Virus record (IMG/VR): IMGVR_UViG_3300006803_000081
Span: 1 to 26,817 of that record
From: a virus
DNA length: 26,817 nucleotides
Direction: 5' to 3' (one strand)
Of the stretch, positions 7,347-15,360 are shown in pieces (positions within the stretch are counted from its first letter, which is position 1; the number at the start of each line of letters is the position of its first letter). A program made the translations under genes and the position numbers. A model generated the notes under the pieces. The model made no database searches, was not told the origin of the DNA, and was given only the letters and a program-made list of their open reading frames with translations.

Positions 7347-8345
7347 TTATCTAGTGGATTCAATATTTTGTAATACATCCATCCAATGGTCCACCATTTC
7401 GTGCATCATTTCCTTAAAGGTATATGTTGGTTTCCAATCTAACGTAGTTCTCGCTTTTGTTGAATCACCTTTTAAGTATGGTAATTCTTCAGGTCTCATA
7501 TATTTTGAGTTCTGAACTACATAATCTTCATAATTCATACCCAAATATTTAAATACCACATCACACATTTCACGTACTGAATGAGTTTCCATAGTTGAAA
7601 TTGCGAAATCATCGGCAACGTCATGATTAATTACTTTATACATTGCTCTAACATAATCTTTAGAATGACCCCAATCTCTATATGAATCCATATTTCCAAG
7701 TTCTAATTTACCTACCAACCCAAGTTTGATTTGAACCGCAGTTTTAACAACTTTATTAGTAACAAAATTACTACCCCTTCGTGGTGATTCATGATTGAAC
7801 AAAATACCGTTGGTTACATGTAATCCGTAAGCTCTACGATAATGACGAACCATATTATAAGCGAAGACTTTAGCACACCCATAAGGTGAAACTGGATTCA
7901 TTACCGAAGTTTCTCTTTGAAACCCATCGTCTTCTACTGTTAACCCAAACATTTCAGAACTTGACGCTTGATAGAATTTAGCGTTAGGACATAATCGCCT
8001 ATACGCTTCTAACATGTTAACCACACCAACTGCGTTTGTTTGAACCGTAAATTGTGGAATATCAAAACTTACCCTAACGTGAGATTGCGCACCTAAATTA
8101 TAAATTTCATCAGGCTTAATTTCAGTTAATAATCTTTCAATTGAAGTTTGGTCCGTTAAATCGCCATAATGGACGTAAAAATTTGGGTTTTTTCTAGCAG
8201 CGGCTAACCTACTTTGTTGGTTCTCAGCCACTGAATTTCTACGTACCATACCATGTACCGTATAACCTAATTCTAATAAATACTCAGTAAGATATGAACC
8301 GTCTTGACCTGCTATCCCCGTTATAAATGCTACTTTTTTACTCAT
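7347..8345 (-). CDS. gmd: GDP-mannose 4,6-dehydratase
   Basis: This extended SDR enzyme converts GDP-D-mannose to GDP-4-keto-6-deoxy-D-mannose, the common precursor of GDP-fucose, GDP-rhamnose and GDP-perosamine. The NADP-binding glycine motif is GIAGQDGSYL (residues 10-19). The active site is visible as ASSSEMFG (catalytic Ser129, Glu131) and PYGCAKV (Tyr155, Lys159). The segment NHESPRRGSNFVTNKV is diagnostic for GMD. At 332 aa it is slightly shorter than typical bacterial enzymes (about 340-370) but complete. Two TATAAATA boxes stand immediately upstream, so it may be transcribed separately from the cassette before it. Confidence 0.96.
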   Translation of the reverse strand: MSKKVAFITGIAGQDGSYLTEYLLELGYTVHGMVRRNSVAENQQSRLAAARKNPNFYVHYGDLTDQTSIERLLTEIKPDEIYNLGAQSHVRVSFDIPQFTVQTNAVGVVNMLEAYRRLCPNAKFYQASSSEMFGLTVEDDGFQRETSVMNPVSPYGCAKVFAYNMVRHYRRAYGLHVTNGILFNHESPRRGSNFVTNKVVKTAVQIKLGLVGKLELGNMDSYRDWGHSKDYVRAMYKVINHDVADDFAISTMETHSVREMCDVVFKYLGMNYEDYVVQNSKYMRPEELPYLKGDSTKARTTLDWKPTYTFKEMMHEMVDHWMDVLQNIESTR

Positions 8346-8347
8346 TT

Positions 8348-8355
8348 TATTTATA
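8348..8355 (-). promoter_or_regulatory. TATAAATA late-promoter-type box, proximal to gmd
   Basis: The minus strand reads TATAAATA directly before the gmd start codon, three bases away. This is too close for a leader of normal length, so this copy may be a by-product of the repeated TATAAATAAAAAA unit and not the working promoter. Confidence 0.3.
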
Positions 8356-8400
8356 TTTTTTATTTATATTTTTTATTTGAACTAAATATAAATAAAAAAT
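8355..8400. repeat. 17-bp perfect AT-only inverted repeat upstream of gmd
   Basis: The arms are 8355-8371 and 8384-8400 with a 12-base spacer. Each arm holds TATAAATA, on the minus strand in the left arm and on the plus strand in the right arm (8387-8394), so the boxes point away from each other. The stem is pure A/T, so it may act as a dyad protein-binding site or a weak hairpin after the aminotransferase gene. Confidence 0.6.
8361..8368 (-). promoter_or_regulatory. TATAAATA late-promoter-type box upstream of gmd
   Basis: The minus strand reads an exact T4-type late promoter octamer 15 bases before the gmd ATG, in a 73-base gene-free gap. A gp55-like sigma is encoded in this window. A start at the usual distance would leave a leader of only a few bases, so the assignment is tentative. 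Confidence 0.45.
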
Positions 8401-8418
8401 ATGAATAAGTAAACATAA

Positions 8419-9012
8419 TTACCTATTAAAAATATCCATTTTAGTTAAGTCAGGCCAGTCTTCAACTACCCATTGTCTAGGGGTCGTTTCAATTGCCTTT
8501 GATAATTTATCCAATCCCATTTGTGCCGTTTCTGGGGTCATATAATAATGATAACCAAATGTGTCTATATTTTGGTCTCTCCAAGGTATATCTGGTAACC
8601 TACCATCATATGACATCTTCTTTAACTTTATCGCATCTTTTTTATTATCACATAATATCATCCCACCTCTACCAAGGCTTAAATGTTTTTGATATTGGAA
8701 GCTCAAATTCATAAATGTATTTGGCACATAACTATTTTTTTTCCAAAGTACTGCCGCATCTATTACATTTCCATAACTTAAATTATAATAATCAACCCAA
8801 TTTTCATCAGTCCATCTTAAGCTAATACCTAATTTATTTGCTAAAAATGGCACAGAAATATATGTATGTTTTGGTACATGTATACTTTGCACATCTTTTA
8901 ATCTTAGACATAGTTCAATACCATGTGTACAACTATCCACCGCTATTGCGTATGGTGCGCCAAAAAATTCGGCAACTTCATTTTCGAATTGTGTTACTAC
9001 TTTAAAACTCAT
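8419..9012 (-). CDS. Half-length DegT/DnrJ/EryC1-type sugar aminotransferase
   Basis: This looks like a compact PLP-dependent sugar aminotransferase. Visible family features are the N-terminal FENEVAEFFGAPYAIAVDSC (in full-length members the 'FE..fA.y.G...' block), the IDAA pocket residues (Asp85), and the PLP lysine Lys109 in SFQYQKHLSLGRGGMIL, equivalent to 'SFH..K..t.GeGG'. Full-length enzymes have about 370-390 residues. This one has 197 and lacks most of the C-terminal domain, with short loops throughout. Beside gmd, the obvious substrate would be GDP-4-keto-6-deoxymannose, giving a GDP-perosamine-like amino sugar (inference). It overlaps the preceding gene by 11 bases. Confidence 0.75.
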   Translation of the reverse strand: MSFKVVTQFENEVAEFFGAPYAIAVDSCTHGIELCLRLKDVQSIHVPKHTYISVPFLANKLGISLRWTDENWVDYYNLSYGNVIDAAVLWKKNSYVPNTFMNLSFQYQKHLSLGRGGMILCDNKKDAIKLKKMSYDGRLPDIPWRDQNIDTFGYHYYMTPETAQMGLDKLSKAIETTPRQWVVEDWPDLTKMDIFNR

Positions 9013-9715
9013 AATTATCTATTTCTTCTTTTGTTACTCTGACATTATCGATATCATAGTTTTTTATTATGTTAATATAATTTTCATTATCCAATGGTTT
9101 ACCAAATAACCCACCTGTAAAACTACTAAGGTTAATTGTTAGACTCCAATTATCATAAAATTCAGATTCTAACGTCTGTTTATATGTTGATTCTAAACCC
9201 TTTTCTATTCCTATGAAACAAACCTTAAAGTTAGTAAACCCATAAACCTCTTTTAAAGAAGTTACGATATGTTCCATATCATCAATTGTAAGATTATTCT
9301 CCCATGTATTATAAGAATAATTAAAAAGAGTCTTATAATCCTTTAATTTTTTAAACCTTTTTTTACATTTCAAAAAATGATTATAATCTTTTTCAGTATT
9401 CAAATCGTGGTGTGGAAATATAGCACCATGAACATCAGTATGGTCAGCATCATAAAATTTATTACTGGTTCTCATCGATGTTGGTAATGGAAGTCTTGTT
9501 TCTGGGTCAATGGTTAGTTGATTACATAACAAGGTAAAGTTGTTTTCAGGTTTAAGAATTTCGTTGAAATCGTCTTCTAAAATATGTTTAATGGTTTCAA
9601 CCTTTAAAGTATTCATAAAATCAAAAAACCCTGAAAATTCTCGATAATTATAATGTTTTAATATATCTGAATTTTGACATCTACTCCCTAAGCTATGTAT
9701 TGTTTTATATTTCAT
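9002..9715 (-). CDS. DUF1796-like putative papain-like cysteine peptidase
   Basis: The N-terminus HSLGSRCQNSDILKHYNYRE (residues 7-26) and the following SGFFDFMNT match the 'SLGs.C......lr.......PFDW' opening of DUF1796, a family annotated as putative papain-like cysteine peptidases. Cys14 would be the nucleophile, and a possible histidine partner is in FPHHD (about residues 100-104). DUF1796 members often sit in surface-glycan clusters, as here. Whether this one is a peptidase, or acts on glycans or carrier proteins, is unknown. It overlaps both neighbours by 11 bases. Confidence 0.6.
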   Translation of the reverse strand: MKYKTIHSLGSRCQNSDILKHYNYREFSGFFDFMNTLKVETIKHILEDDFNEILKPENNFTLLCNQLTIDPETRLPLPTSMRTSNKFYDADHTDVHGAIFPHHDLNTEKDYNHFLKCKKRFKKLKDYKTLFNYSYNTWENNLTIDDMEHIVTSLKEVYGFTNFKVCFIGIEKGLESTYKQTLESEFYDNWSLTINLSSFTGGLFGKPLDNENYINIIKNYDIDNVRVTKEEIDNYEF

Positions 9716-10517
9716 TTTTAATGTATTTTAAGTAAAGATGGTCTTCTGAAACTAGCATATTCATAGCGGTCTCAAAATTCTCTTTTACTGCTTCAATTTT
9801 AGAATTATATAAATCAAAAGATAATGATTCTATTTTGAAGTCGTCATTTAGTGTTATTATCCCATCAGTGTTAAAGAAATCACCTATATTTTCAATGCCA
9901 TAAAAAATCGGTATTGTGCCAGTCATAAAACAATCAGTGATTTTTTCACTAACCATATTGGGGTACGTCCCATTCTCCATTGCAATGGAAAAACAATAAT
10001 CTTTTAAACCATCAATCTTATTAGGTATTTCACGGAACCCTCTTCCGAAGTGGTCACAATGTGGACTGAATTTAGCAATCATTTCATGCCTATAAATATG
10101 AGCTGGGCACATCTTTTTATTAGACGCAATCATGGAAACCAATTTAGTCTTAGGGTACACCAACCCATCACTTTCAGCGATAAATGATTTACCACTAACT
10201 TGTAACGCAAAGATGTTAGATAGTTCGGTTAAACTAACGTCATGTGTGAATACTAACTTATAATGTTTCTTTAAGAAATCTAAGTTATTAGCACACCACT
10301 CATATAACCCAGTGTTGATGTCTTTAGATTCAGATAACCAACCATAATTTATTGTATTTGGATTTGGTGGTGTTTTAATTAGAAAGTCGATGTGCATAGA
10401 TATTGGTGCTGTATGGCTACCCTTGACCCATTTTACATATAATGGTTCGTAACCAGATGTAGACGGACTATGTTGAAACCCACCACCTATCATATTTATT
10501 TCCACCCTATCATTCAT
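9705..10517 (-). CDS. GT10-like (alpha-1,3-fucosyltransferase fold) glycosyltransferase
   Basis: The 270-aa product carries the C-terminal GT10 signature. After FGRGF (157-161) comes DYCFSIAMENG (about 173-183), then VSEKITDCF (189-197) and GTIPIFYG (200-207). This matches the 'Y.F.l..EN....Y.TEK......PV..G' block that binds GDP-fucose in alpha-1,3-fucosyltransferases. The N-terminal acceptor domain is divergent. It lies between an SGNH hydrolase and the DUF1796 protein and overlaps each by 8 to 11 bases. The donor could be GDP-fucose or another GDP-6-deoxy sugar derived from GMD. Confidence 0.75.
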   Translation of the reverse strand: MNDRVEINMIGGGFQHSPSTSGYEPLYVKWVKGSHTAPISMHIDFLIKTPPNPNTINYGWLSESKDINTGLYEWCANNLDFLKKHYKLVFTHDVSLTELSNIFALQVSGKSFIAESDGLVYPKTKLVSMIASNKKMCPAHIYRHEMIAKFSPHCDHFGRGFREIPNKIDGLKDYCFSIAMENGTYPNMVSEKITDCFMTGTIPIFYGIENIGDFFNTDGIITLNDDFKIESLSFDLYNSKIEAVKENFETAMNMLVSEDHLYLKYIKNEI

Positions 10518-11196
10518 CTATTAAATCTTTAAATTCTTCTTTTAAAAACGGCATTACCTCTTGTGATAAATGGATATCATCCATAATAAATTTAGGGTCA
10601 GTCCTACCATTTTCTAACATTAATTTTTCTGAAATATCTTTAAATATAATATCATTCTTATTACAGTTATATTTAAGGTGTTTATTAAATTCCTTTGTCA
10701 TAACATTTCTAAAAATTTCATCTTTATATTCTTTAACTGGGCTATCACCTTTACGTGATGATGGTGGTGAACCATATACTCCAACATTAGAGTATTTATC
10801 ATTTAGATAATCTACGGTTTTCATATATCTATCAACACACCTATATATCCCTTCAGTTATTAATATATCTTCAGCTTCAGCATTAAACCCAATATGGTTT
10901 CTAATATCTATTTCACCAAAACATAAGAATATATAATCTTTTTCTGATATCTCATATTCTTCAATTACCTGTTCAATTACTGGTAATTTATCGAATGAAT
11001 TATAAGCCGTATTTGAACCAATTTTAATTGGACAAAAATACGGTATTCTCTGTTCGAATACATTGTGTGGTCTTAACGAACCACCACTTAAAGTATAACA
11101 AGTGCCAAATTCTGGTTGAATGTGTCTTAACCCATTCAACCCTTTATCGGTTCCAGAAAATACTGATACATGACTATCTCCAATTATATAAATCAT
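10510..11196 (-). CDS. SGNH/GDSL-type hydrolase
   Basis: The N-terminal block I is IIGDSHV (residues 4-10), with Ser8 as nucleophile. A second oxyanion-type block is seen at LCFGEIDIRNH (91-101). The catalytic pair is D-x-x-H in MDDIHLS (Asp206, His209). At 228 aa it fits single-domain SGNH esterases without a signal peptide, implying action in the cytoplasm. In a glycan cassette, such enzymes commonly add or remove O-acetyl groups on sugars. Together with the hexapeptide acyltransferase three genes upstream, it could set the acylation state of the glycan (inference). Confidence 0.75.
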   Translation of the reverse strand: MIYIIGDSHVSVFSGTDKGLNGLRHIQPEFGTCYTLSGGSLRPHNVFEQRIPYFCPIKIGSNTAYNSFDKLPVIEQVIEEYEISEKDYIFLCFGEIDIRNHIGFNAEAEDILITEGIYRCVDRYMKTVDYLNDKYSNVGVYGSPPSSRKGDSPVKEYKDEIFRNVMTKEFNKHLKYNCNKNDIIFKDISEKLMLENGRTDPKFIMDDIHLSQEVMPFLKEEFKDLIDE

Positions 11197-12017
11197 ACTT
11201 TATATACGGTTTTAATATTTTCACTTAGAATACTAGCGACAATAGAAATTGACGATAAATCTGCTTTCAATAAGTAATCACATTTTGTTAATGTAAGGAT
11301 TTCTTGTAAACATTCAATACCTAATTTATATCTATGGTTTTTTCTAGTATCATGCAACCTAGCGTGTGGGTCATGATGTCTATTAGCTTTATCAGCTCTA
11401 AACATATTATCGTAACAAATAATTGGAACGTCTAACGCAGCTCTTAATTCTGGAATAACTAAACTATCATCTGTGGCTAAAAATATTTGTTCTATTTCTG
11501 GGTGTTTTAATAAAATTTCATTTATTTTTATAACGTAACTACTCAATGGTGATACATTATGATGGTGTTTCATATCAGTTAATCTAACTTGAACACCTAA
11601 TGTTACTTTACCTTTAATATTATTGTCATAGAAATCATCTATTAATGTTTTAATATAAGATTTTAATTGGAAATTATAATTAAATTTTTCTTTAAGTGCT
11701 ATGAAATTTTCTGGGTACATATACATATCTCTATTTTCGTATGTTAGCCCACCTATAACTAAACTATTCATGTTGTTAGTGGTTTCACCTTCAATATTAA
11801 CTTGGTCAAAGTAATATTCCCAACAATTATTTGTGTTATGTAACAACGGTCCTTTTTCCGTACAGATACAATCTGTTTTACTCATATCAATATAAAGTTT
11901 TTCATCCTGTCCCACAAGTGATAATGTGCTCAATATGATAAACATATTACCAGCAAATCCAACACCACCTACTTCATGTTTTGAAGATATTTTTACAAAT
12001 TCTAATTTATGATTCAT
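11193..12017 (-). CDS. Fucosyltransferase-superfamily protein (GT23/O-FucT-like)
   Basis: The 274-aa protein has the layout of the GT11/GT23/O-fucosyltransferase superfamily. LGVQVRLTDMK (140-150) stands where the superfamily has 'v.vHvRrtD', with Arg145 as the donor-phosphate contact. IFLATDD (about 175-181) is the 'vflaTDd' strand, and the C-terminal CDYLLKADLSSISIVASIL matches 'cd..v.t.sS.fs..a..l'. The first histidine of H-x-R is Gln143, so activity could differ from classical enzymes. It overlaps the preceding gene by 11 bases and the following SGNH gene by four (ATGA). Confidence 0.65.
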   Translation of the reverse strand: MNHKLEFVKISSKHEVGGVGFAGNMFIILSTLSLVGQDEKLYIDMSKTDCICTEKGPLLHNTNNCWEYYFDQVNIEGETTNNMNSLVIGGLTYENRDMYMYPENFIALKEKFNYNFQLKSYIKTLIDDFYDNNIKGKVTLGVQVRLTDMKHHHNVSPLSSYVIKINEILLKHPEIEQIFLATDDSLVIPELRAALDVPIICYDNMFRADKANRHHDPHARLHDTRKNHRYKLGIECLQEILTLTKCDYLLKADLSSISIVASILSENIKTVYKV

Positions 12018-12825
12018 ATCCTAATTTTTTATTAATTGAGTTCTTGTCTAACTCGTTACCGTATAACCAATCGGTCATATCGGTAAAATTATTACTAGTT
12101 GGGTGAATGAAAATTCCATCCATCAACATACCAACACTAGTACTGAAAGCACTGTTACTCCCTAATAGAATGTCAGAGTTTACCATAGCAACCCACGTTT
12201 CATTATCAGAGATATCGGTATCGTATTTAATATTAAAATCTTCAAAACCTGTGGCGACAAAACCTTCTTTTTGTACGTATATAGTTATATCATACTTAAT
12301 ACCTCTTTCTTTTAAAGTCGTCTCTAAAATGTTAAGACTATCTAAATAATACTTATTACCTATAAATCTATGTCTATCATTGATTATATCACCTCTTCTA
12401 ATATGAACGCTTACGTTAATAACGTCACTAGTAACTTTAGTTGGTATGACCAAATAATCTTTTTTTATTTCATCACGAAACCCTCTAATTTTGTTATATA
12501 ATTCAAACTGTCCCTCAATTGGTGGTACATCATTATTTGACGATGGGTGTGACAAATATAACACCTCAGATAAATCTTCAATGTCGGTTATTTTTTTTTT
12601 CTCTAAATTTAGTATCAAATCCCATCTCTTACAATCAGATAAGTAATCAACTCTTTTGGTCATTGAATTTTTATCACTAAATTCGTTTGGTACTGCTTGA
12701 TGAGAAAAAGGTGTTATTACAAATTCAGTATTAGTGATAATAGAATAACCAATAGCGTTTGTCAATAAAAACATTCTAGTCCCTAACCCATGTGGGAAAA
12801 TTTCATTAGTTATATATTTACTCAT
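12007..12825 (-). CDS. GT11-like alpha-1,2-fucosyltransferase family protein
   Basis: The 272-aa product has the GT11 peptide motif I as VHIRRGDII (140-148) and motif II-like SDILLGSNSAFSTSVGML in the C-terminal third. The N-terminal GLGTRMF resembles the 'GrlGNqmf' donor-binding loop. It should use a GDP-linked 6-deoxy sugar, most likely GDP-fucose. It is more divergent than the second GT11 protein at 15361-16164. It lies two bases downstream of the hexapeptide transferase. Confidence 0.75.
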   Translation of the reverse strand: MSKYITNEIFPHGLGTRMFLLTNAIGYSIITNTEFVITPFSHQAVPNEFSDKNSMTKRVDYLSDCKRWDLILNLEKKKITDIEDLSEVLYLSHPSSNNDVPPIEGQFELYNKIRGFRDEIKKDYLVIPTKVTSDVINVSVHIRRGDIINDRHRFIGNKYYLDSLNILETTLKERGIKYDITIYVQKEGFVATGFEDFNIKYDTDISDNETWVAMVNSDILLGSNSAFSTSVGMLMDGIFIHPTSNNFTDMTDWLYGNELDKNSINKKLGYES

Positions 12826-12827
12826 AA

Positions 12828-13361
12828 TTAATACCCAAGCTCTTTAGCTCCTTTTAAAATTAACTCTTTATCTCTTGTTGCAATTCTTTTCGCTGGCGAA
12901 CCAACATAAATTCCCCATGGTTCAGTATCTTTTGTTAATAATGAATTAGCCCCAAGTACAGAACCTTCAGCTAATGTAACACCTGGCATTACAACTGAAT
13001 TAACTCCAGTAGATGAATACTTCCTAAATATCACTGGTTCATTAATCACATTTCTATATTCTCTCGGTATAAATGGATTCAGGAAACCTTTTTTGAAGTC
13101 ATCGCTTGCACATATAACTCGTGTACCAGTAGCAATTGCACTGAAATCTTCCATTATTAATACTGAATCACCACCACCAATTATACTAACTTGTGGGGCT
13201 ATATGAATATAATCTCCAAGTATAGCTGAAGTAGAGAAATACACACACATGTCAATTGAAATGTGACTTCCTAATTCTATTAATTCTGGTCTAACTATTT
13301 GAGCTGACGAATCTACTCTAACGTCTTCACCCACTTTTTTAAAATTCTTATAATCCCCCAT
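12828..13361 (-). CDS. Left-handed beta-helix (hexapeptide) acyltransferase
   Basis: Residues about 10-165 show repeated hexapeptide-type turns (for example SSAQIVRPELIELGSHISID, and GVNSVVMPGVTLAEGSVLGA near 119-138) and finish with the conserved YVGSPAKRI (152-160). This is the fold of WbbJ/LacA-type sugar O-acetyl- and N-acyltransferases, which work as trimers with acetyl-CoA or acyl-ACP. A catalytic histidine could be His53 in DYIHIAPQVS; I am not certain. It directly follows KAS III and SDR genes, so a 3-hydroxyacyl donor is possible instead of acetyl-CoA. It overlaps the SDR gene by 14 bases. Confidence 0.85.
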   Translation of the reverse strand: MGDYKNFKKVGEDVRVDSSAQIVRPELIELGSHISIDMCVYFSTSAILGDYIHIAPQVSIIGGGDSVLIMEDFSAIATGTRVICASDDFKKGFLNPFIPREYRNVINEPVIFRKYSSTGVNSVVMPGVTLAEGSVLGANSLLTKDTEPWGIYVGSPAKRIATRDKELILKGAKELGY

Positions 13362-14004
13362 CTATTTTTAAATTTGTTCCAGATACATATTCATTGTCTA
13401 CAATGAAATTTACCGTATTATATAATTCTTCAGCGGTACCAAATCTCTTTAACCCTACTTTATCTTTAGCCATTTGAACGTACTTCTCATCTACTCTATA
13501 TGCCATACCACCATCCCAATAACCTAATTGGATTGTATTGCATGTAATGCCGAATCTTACGTTTTCTTTATTGGCGGTACCTATCAATCTATCTACGAAT
13601 GCTTTTGACGCACAGTATATTGAATTCTTAGGTACGTTCATTTCAGAAAAAACAGATGATATCGCAATCACTCTTCCATACCCTCTTTCAATCATATGAG
13701 GTAAACATGCGGCTAACATATTTATATTCCCTTTAATGTTAACATCTAACATCTTATCAATGTCTTCTACGTCATCAGAAGTGATTTTACTTAAAAATGT
13801 ATCATATTTAACACCACTCATATTCAAAACAATATCAACATTGTAATGTTTTTCCGCATCAGAAAACCATTGCTTAACTGATTCTAAATTGGTAATATCA
13901 ACGACAGAACTACCTAACGGTATAACATGATATTTTTCAGCCAATAAAGGGACTAGTTTTTTACCTAACCCACCAGTTCCACCAAATACTGCAATTGTTT
14001 TCAT
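13348..14004 (-). CDS. Short-chain dehydrogenase/reductase, FabG-like
   Basis: This is a complete classical SDR of 218 aa. It has a GGTGGLG cofactor loop (8-14), NMSG (61-64) in place of the usual NNAG, and the catalytic set Ser117, Tyr130 and Lys134 in ISSVFSEMNVPKNSIYCASK. The C-terminal SGTNLKIDGGL is the standard SDR ending. FabG-type enzymes reduce 3-ketoacyl-ACP, but many relatives reduce sugars or other ketones. Its place one base after a KAS III gene and overlapping an acyltransferase gene suggests it reduces the KAS III product to a 3-hydroxyacyl thioester (inference). Confidence 0.9.
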   Translation of the reverse strand: MKTIAVFGGTGGLGKKLVPLLAEKYHVIPLGSSVVDITNLESVKQWFSDAEKHYNVDIVLNMSGVKYDTFLSKITSDDVEDIDKMLDVNIKGNINMLAACLPHMIERGYGRVIAISSVFSEMNVPKNSIYCASKAFVDRLIGTANKENVRFGITCNTIQLGYWDGGMAYRVDEKYVQMAKDKVGLKRFGTAEELYNTVNFIVDNEYVSGTNLKIDGGL

Positions 14005-14005
14005 A

Positions 14006-14950
14006 TTAATCTTCGTAATTTATTACCATCGAACCCCAAGCCCATCCAGAACCTACAGCCGATAATACAATTTTATCACCCTTTTCAATTTCGTTATTCT
14101 CGAATGCATCATTTAACGCAATTGGTATTGATGCGCCAGCTATATTTCCATATTTATCTTGCACCAACTTTACGTTATCCATCGACATTCCGACTTCCTT
14201 TGCAACCACTTTTAGTATATTAATACTTGGTTGATGTGGCACTAATAATTTAATATCATCTACCTCAAGTTCAGCTTCTTCCATTACTAGTTTAATAGAT
14301 TCTGGTAACACACGTATTGCTTGTTCCCATACTTCCTTACCCTTCATAGTAAACGGGTCCGATAACGGCATTCTAAATCCTGTCATACCTGAACCATTTC
14401 CATTTGACGCTATATTACTAACGTTCCAACCGTTTTTTGATGTGCCTAAAACTAAGCCACCAGCTCCATCACCAAAAAATACACAATTTCTATCATGAAC
14501 ATTTGTATGTTTGGAATATGTTTCGCTTGCAACAATTAGAATTTTTTTATAAGTTCCACTACTAATTAATGTTGATGCGAATGACATTGCATATACAAAT
14601 CCAGCGCATACAGCATTAATGTCAAATGAAGGTACGTCTCGCTTAATGTCTAACATCTTATGTAACGTACATGCAGTTGATGGTGATATCTGGTCAGGAC
14701 TTGATGTGACCACTATGATTAAATCTAATTCTTCTTTATCGGTTAATGAATTGGCTAAAGTCCTAATTGCGGCTTGATACGCTAAATCGGCTGTAGATTC
14801 ATCTACTGTTATTCTACGTTCAATTATACCTAATTTATCTTCAACCCATTCTGGTGTTGTTGTGATGTGTTTACACAAATCTTCATTTGTTACCACATTG
14901 CTTGGTAAGTATGAACCTGTTCCAAGGATTGTTACATTATCATTTCTCAT
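14006..14950 (-). CDS. Beta-ketoacyl-ACP synthase III (FabH-like)
   Basis: The 314-aa protein is a full-length KAS III with an intact catalytic triad: Cys115 in INAVCAGF, His239 in VPHQPSINIL and Asn269 in YGNIAGASIP. The start ILGTGSYLPSNVVTNEDL and end GSGWAWGSMVI are also typical. KAS III condenses acetyl-CoA with malonyl-ACP to acetoacetyl-ACP. FabH-like genes also occur in surface-polysaccharide clusters, where they make acyl groups for sugars. No acyl carrier protein gene is seen here, so it would borrow the host's. It overlaps the cupin gene by 11 bases. Confidence 0.93.
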   Translation of the reverse strand: MRNDNVTILGTGSYLPSNVVTNEDLCKHITTTPEWVEDKLGIIERRITVDESTADLAYQAAIRTLANSLTDKEELDLIIVVTSSPDQISPSTACTLHKMLDIKRDVPSFDINAVCAGFVYAMSFASTLISSGTYKKILIVASETYSKHTNVHDRNCVFFGDGAGGLVLGTSKNGWNVSNIASNGNGSGMTGFRMPLSDPFTMKGKEVWEQAIRVLPESIKLVMEEAELEVDDIKLLVPHQPSINILKVVAKEVGMSMDNVKLVQDKYGNIAGASIPIALNDAFENNEIEKGDKIVLSAVGSGWAWGSMVINYED

Positions 14951-15359
14951 CTATAAATGTTTTATCTAATTTCTGTCCCTCATACGGTCCAGTTTTATAT
15001 TCGTATACAATTGTATCATCTTCTAGAATTAAGTAAGTGTGACCACCGTATAGTGTAAAACTAGCGTCACCAGCCTTTAAAATCGGCTCCGCAATTATTG
15101 TATTATCTAAATCATAAAATATGCACTTCACACTTCCCCTAATTACCACCCAAGATTCTTGAGCTATCTGTTCTGGATAATGTCTATCTTTGGTTATGTG
15201 CCTATGAGGTGGGAAGGTTTTCCCTTTCTCCATTTTTAATGTTGCACATTGAATGAAATTATTTTCATCGACTACTTCAGTTCTACCTTCAATTTCATCT
15301 AATCTATTGATTATATGTAATAGTTTATCAGGTTCTATTTTAGAATATATTTTTTCCAT
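14940..15359 (-). CDS. Cupin-fold protein, WbuC-like
   Basis: The 139-aa protein is a single cupin domain. Likely metal ligands are His52 and His54 (PPHRH), Glu68 and His107 (YGGHTY). It resembles cupins of the WbuC type found in O-antigen and capsule clusters, whose reaction is not well established. It lies between a GT11 gene (one-base gap) and the KAS III gene (11-base overlap), so it is translated with the cassette. It could isomerise or epimerise a nucleotide sugar, or act as an accessory protein. Confidence 0.75.
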   Translation of the reverse strand: MEKIYSKIEPDKLLHIINRLDEIEGRTEVVDENNFIQCATLKMEKGKTFPPHRHITKDRHYPEQIAQESWVVIRGSVKCIFYDLDNTIIAEPILKAGDASFTLYGGHTYLILEDDTIVYEYKTGPYEGQKLDKTFIDEK

Positions 15360-15360
15360 A

